Made by a program: the position numbers and the translations under genes. Positions 60,214-64,000 of a DNA stretch of 64,000 nucleotides are shown here, in pieces (the stretch's first letter is position 1; each line of letters opens with the position of its first letter). Origin of the DNA: Seriola aureovittata (Eukaryota; Chordata; Actinopteri; Carangiformes; Carangidae); contig NC_079386.1 of assembly GCF_021018895.1 (NCBI RefSeq), positions 8,196,835 to 8,260,834 on the forward strand, given 5' to 3'. Under the pieces are notes generated by a model. The model was not told the DNA's origin. It saw only the letters and a program-made list of their open reading frames with translations, and made no database searches.

Positions 60214-61666
60214 TGTGATGTAATCATGTCAAAATGGAGCAGAATCTCAAAGGAAAGTTTCCAACATCTTGTAGAATCCATGCCACGGAGAACAGAGGTT
60301 GTGTTGTGAGCAAAGGGAGTCCCGACCCAATATTAGCATTGGCGTTTCTAAAAAAGTGTTCGGTGAGTGTGTAGTGAAATGTAATATTCACTGGCTGTTG
60401 TCCAAATCACACAAATCTCCCTCTGGCTATATCTTGTAAACTATTAACTATATCTATTATTGATCAAGGCCAATAATAGACAATTTCTCTATGAGTTTTC
60501 AAGATTCACTCTGGGCACGTTTACCTCACCCACTGTAGCGGAAATCAAATCAATGGATGTTCTGTAAATTTCTCCGCCTGGTGAAGACCAAACTGTACAA
60601 GCGTGTATTTTTGAAAAGCATCATCAATGCCAAACTGTCTTTTAAGCAAGGCATTAACCCTAACAACTACAGGAATACCATTTGATAGTGATTGCAAACT
60701 TGAGGATCAAAAAGTGTAAATAACCGGAACTCGCATCTATAAAACACCTTCACAAATGAGCCATTTCAAGTCTGCTCCGTATTTAAATCTAACTCCTTTC
60801 AGATTGTTTAATACCCTCGATGCATTCTATTTGTTTGATTAAGGAGAACATATAGAGAGAGAGGAGAAATGTCTCTTAGATCCATTTCACTCAAAGATTT
60901 CGTGAGGTAAATCCTCCCAGATGTAAGAAAGGTTTCATGTTCAGAGGGTAATGCATGTTGGCTTGCCTTGTAACTGTTATACTATTTCCCTGATTGCTTC
61001 ATGCTCCAAACACAGTCATTTGACATTGTTGTGTTGTATCCCCATCTCAAGCAGAGTGAGGGTGGATTTGCTTGATTTCTTTAAGACAAGAGTTCAATCA
61101 TCCCTGCGATCCCACAGTGTCACATCAGATTTTATCACACAGGATATTCAAGGGTATGCTGTGCGATTATCCCCTGACAATACAGATAAAAGCTCTCTCT
61201 CTTTCTGTTTCCCAAACACATTGCTCAAAGACACACACACACACACAGCACACAGTCTTGAATGCTCACACGTGCTTGTGTACACACACACAATGAAAAC
61301 CGAACCTTTAATGGTTTACAAACCATCCCCCCGCCCCCACCCCCCTGGGTCAACAGTGAATACAGGGAGCCTGTGGAGGTGCAATTGTTTCAATGCGGGA
61401 CCCGTAGTGTACCCATTGTGAGCCAAGGCCACCATCATCAGAGAGACTGAGGAGGGAATCATCCCTGAAAGAATGCCACAGATCGCTTCCCCACCCTCGG
61501 CTTCCTCTCCCGGGAGACTGGCAAAGAACAAGGCAAATCCATCCGATCGAATGTCACGCAAATACACAGCCCCCACGTCCAGCAGTCCTGTGCTGTTGGT
61601 ATACCCTGGTTATTGACCCGTGCTGTGTGTGATGTGTGAGTTTTCAGAGACTGTGTATGTCGCGGG

Positions 61667-61722
61667 GCATATATATATATATGTGTGTGTGTGCACACGC
61701 GTGCATGTGCGCGTGTGTGCAT
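61667..61722. repeat. 56-nt strict purine-pyrimidine alternation
   Basis: GC(AT)n, (GT)n, then GCACACGCGTGCATGTGCGC-type sequence alternate purine and pyrimidine without a break for 56 bases. The mixed AT, GT and CG composition makes it one of the best Z-DNA candidates here. Confidence 0.88.
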
Positions 61723-61862
61723 TGTTTGTATCAGAGACGGATTGGAAGGCCATCATGCGCTGAGCTGACCCTATCTCCAAGGCTCGGAGGCTGCATGGAG
61801 AGATCAGAGCGAAAGCCAAACCCACTGTCTCCTACTGTGATGGAGGAAAGATCTGTGTGCAC

Positions 61863-61865
<3 letters not shown>

Positions 61866-61924
<59 letters not shown>
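61866..61924. repeat. (TG)29 microsatellite
   Basis: Uninterrupted TG array of 59 nt. Confidence 0.95.
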
Positions 61925-61927
<3 letters not shown>

Positions 61928-63081
61928 TGTGCATGTGTATTTAGAGACAAGATGACATAGCCCAGAGCCCCTCTGTAGCCGAGTCCAAAAGATAAGAGCG
62001 AAAGAGAGATGGACAGCTCCAGACAGATGATGGAGGGCTCTGGTGAAACTGTTTGCCTGGTTATATTTGTGAAGGATGACACTTGGTCACATGTATATAC
62101 ATATTCAAGCACATAAATCTTGACAGAAACTTAAAGCCAAATGCAAAACAGAACAACCAGTAACTTCATACTTTGCAGTGTGGTGATTTTTTACCTGTTA
62201 ATAATCAAATAAAAATAAAAAATGAGCTTGTTTCACTGTATACTTTACTTATTGTTGTCAAATCCTATTAATAGAATAAAACCAACAATGCTTTTGTCCA
62301 TCTCTCAATACTTTCCCTTCAGAATCGCCTGCATTGTCTGTAGCACTCAGCCCCAATCCCATTTGTTCATACTAAAGATTTAAATCCTTAAGACAGGCCA
62401 CAAAAACACTTAGTTCTTAACAAACATTAACAACACAAGAGTAAGTTCTTCATTTATTTGGGACTATATTGATAGAGGGGTTAAATCAGCCTGGTTCCAC
62501 ACCACTGGATCGCTGCCCACATCTCTAATTCGGTCAGTGACCTTAACACCAATCACATATTTGAATGCAGAATTAATAATTGTGATGTGACGCTACCAAG
62601 CTAGATCTGTGAAGAAAATAGTGATAGAGGATGAGATCAATGAAGCTATACAGGTTGTTATAAGCCAGTTTCAGAAATAATAACTCTTAAATTAGCATAT
62701 TTCTTCAACCGTCATGAAAAAAAACTCCCTGCAACCACTACAGCAGTTTCTGTATCAACAGAAAATTATGTCAGAATGGGCACGTCAAAGCAAAATACCC
62801 CAACTCCCAAGCAGAAATTGGCTACCATGAACACAATGTCAGGCTGAGTAAATGAAGTGACAATCATGCTAATCAGGCTTTAGCTACACAGGCAATATTT
62901 GTCAGTAGAATGAATTCATTGTTGGTCTTTTCATGAGATTTGTCCACAGTAAGAAAAATATAAAACACTTCGTGTCTCATATCCTTTAAAAAGTTTTATT
63001 TTATGCAAACTTCCCTCACTTGCGCACTAGCGATGTCCACCAAACACACACACAGTATAAGTATATTTTATCTGCTGACCA

Positions 63082-63084
<3 letters not shown>

Positions 63085-63115
<31 letters not shown>
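63085..63115. repeat. (AC)15 microsatellite
   Basis: Uninterrupted AC array, opposite in orientation to the TG array at 61866-61924. Confidence 0.92.
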
Positions 63116-63117
<2 letters not shown>

Positions 63118-64000
63118 TCTTGCAGTGGAAAGTGACTGGCACCCTGGGCAACAGCTGCTGTAGGCCTGAGGCTCCCCTCACAGTGCTGTCTAATCCTTAT
63201 GCAGGTTAATCCAACTCTGACCTCTTCTAGTCCTCCCTGACCGATCATATCTCCACCTCTTCCTCCCTCTCCCCCATACACTCTGCTCATACAGTCATTT
63301 TCAGCCACCCTTGTCTCCCATCACTTGCAATCTCTTTCTCACTGTCCTAACTCCCTCCCTTATAGCCCTTATCTCTCTCTCTCTCCTTCTGTCTCTCTTC
63401 TACTTTTGACCCCACCTTGCTGTCTCTCTTCCTCTCCCCACCTCAGAGTTGCCTTAAGGAGATTTCAAAGCCCATTCGGCAGCAGTTCTAACTGCCAAAC
63501 TGATGGCCAGATAAAGTCCCCATTTACCTTGTCCTCAGTTTCCCATTAAAGCCCATTTTTGGGGACCGTAACTTTAGAGGAAATGGGAAGGAGCGTGGAG
63601 AAAAAAGAAATCAGCCACTCGGCCACCCTTAAGCCCCTTTCGCTGTTTATTTGCAGCAGCATGAAGGAGGAAGGGAAGTTTTTAAAGGAAGGGAGGAAGG
63701 GAGAGAAGTAGAAATAGAACTGGAAAAGGTGACTGGAAGTGTCAGTGGCCCTGTCCCCAAAGGAAGGTATTGCAGTGCGTAGCTGCACCCTCGGGCAAGG
63801 TAGCTTCATTGGCAGCGGAGATGGATGATCCGGAACACTGTACACTGTATGCTGTGTGTGTATAGAAGTTACAGTCATTTCACCTGCACAAGGGCATAAG
63901 GCACTCTAAGTAGCTCAATTAAAATGTATATTTTCCTCATTTACTGCCCTCCTGGGTGAGCTGGAGAGATGACAGTGAGGTTTTCTAAAGGTTGCACGGG

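Larger units (their letters stand above)
59207..60370 (+). mobile_element. Decayed Tc1-like DNA transposon, inactive
   Basis: The left end (59217-59236, GAGCACTTTATTAGGAACAC) and right end (60341-60370, GGCGTTTCTAAAAAAGTGTT then CGGTGAGTGT) form imperfect terminal inverted repeats. The roughly 1.16-kb length and content fit a Tc1/mariner element. The transposase is broken by stops and frameshifts. Surviving pieces are a helix-turn-helix part near 59380 (DFDRGMIVGVRRAG), a glycine-rich stretch encoded by GGT repeats at 59881-59907, DNAPCH with the second catalytic D at about 60045, and SPDLDPVEH with the catalytic E at about 60140. Thirty-one residues lie between that D and E, fewer than the 34 of classic Tc1 elements, so a small internal deletion is likely. 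It cannot make active transposase. The outermost left bases and the TA target duplication are unclear. Confidence 0.88.
60371..64000. other. Non-coding sequence, microsatellite-rich, no gene
   Basis: Contains CA array near 61237-61249, the alternating tract at 61667-61722, TG array at 61866-61924, AC array at 63085-63115, a C/T-rich stretch at 63210-63450 and a purine-rich stretch at 63660-63715. The frame 60951-61421 has no domain. 62100-63000 is AT-rich and featureless. Confidence 0.6.

Overview
The window looks like nuclear DNA from a ray-finned fish, probably a spiny-rayed (percomorph-type) teleost. Three things point there: very long and frequent CA/GT dinucleotide arrays, a decayed Tc1-like transposon and other repeat sequences that I recall as fish-typical, and a tRNA-derived SINE with a poly(A) tail. 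The fish repeat assignments rest on my memory of those families and were not searched. Nothing bacterial or plasmid-like is visible.

I could not support a single protein-coding exon or cellular RNA gene in the 64 kb. Every open frame is short, most run through microsatellites or homopolymers, and none shows a family signature together with proper splice sites. The window therefore reads as a large intron or a gene desert between genes.

Layout: 1-4.4 kb carries two decayed non-autonomous DNA transposon-like repeats (1722-2330 and 3892-4380). 4.4-13.4 kb is unique-looking DNA with homopolymers, a polypurine tract and a perfect 21-bp-stem CA/TG hairpin (10810-10855). A CpG-dense segment lies at 13441-13740. 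13.7-30 kb holds the longest microsatellite, (TG)50 at 18361-18460, and a (TG)n(G)25 compound array near 26.1 kb. A tRNA-derived SINE with a perfect 17-bp target-site duplication sits at 30071-30299. 30.3-45.5 kb is mostly unique sequence with patches that look like conserved non-coding elements. 46 kb and 57.1 kb carry two decayed copies, in opposite orientation, of one repeat family. A probable further dispersed repeat starts near 49.85 kb. A decayed Tc1-like transposon fills 59207-60370. The last 3.6 kb is microsatellite-rich and includes a 56-nt alternating purine-pyrimidine run.

No gene network can be described. If the window has a function it is most likely regulatory, in the CpG-dense and CNE-like patches, but conservation was judged by eye only and needs an alignment to other fish genomes. 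I found no undescribed biological system.
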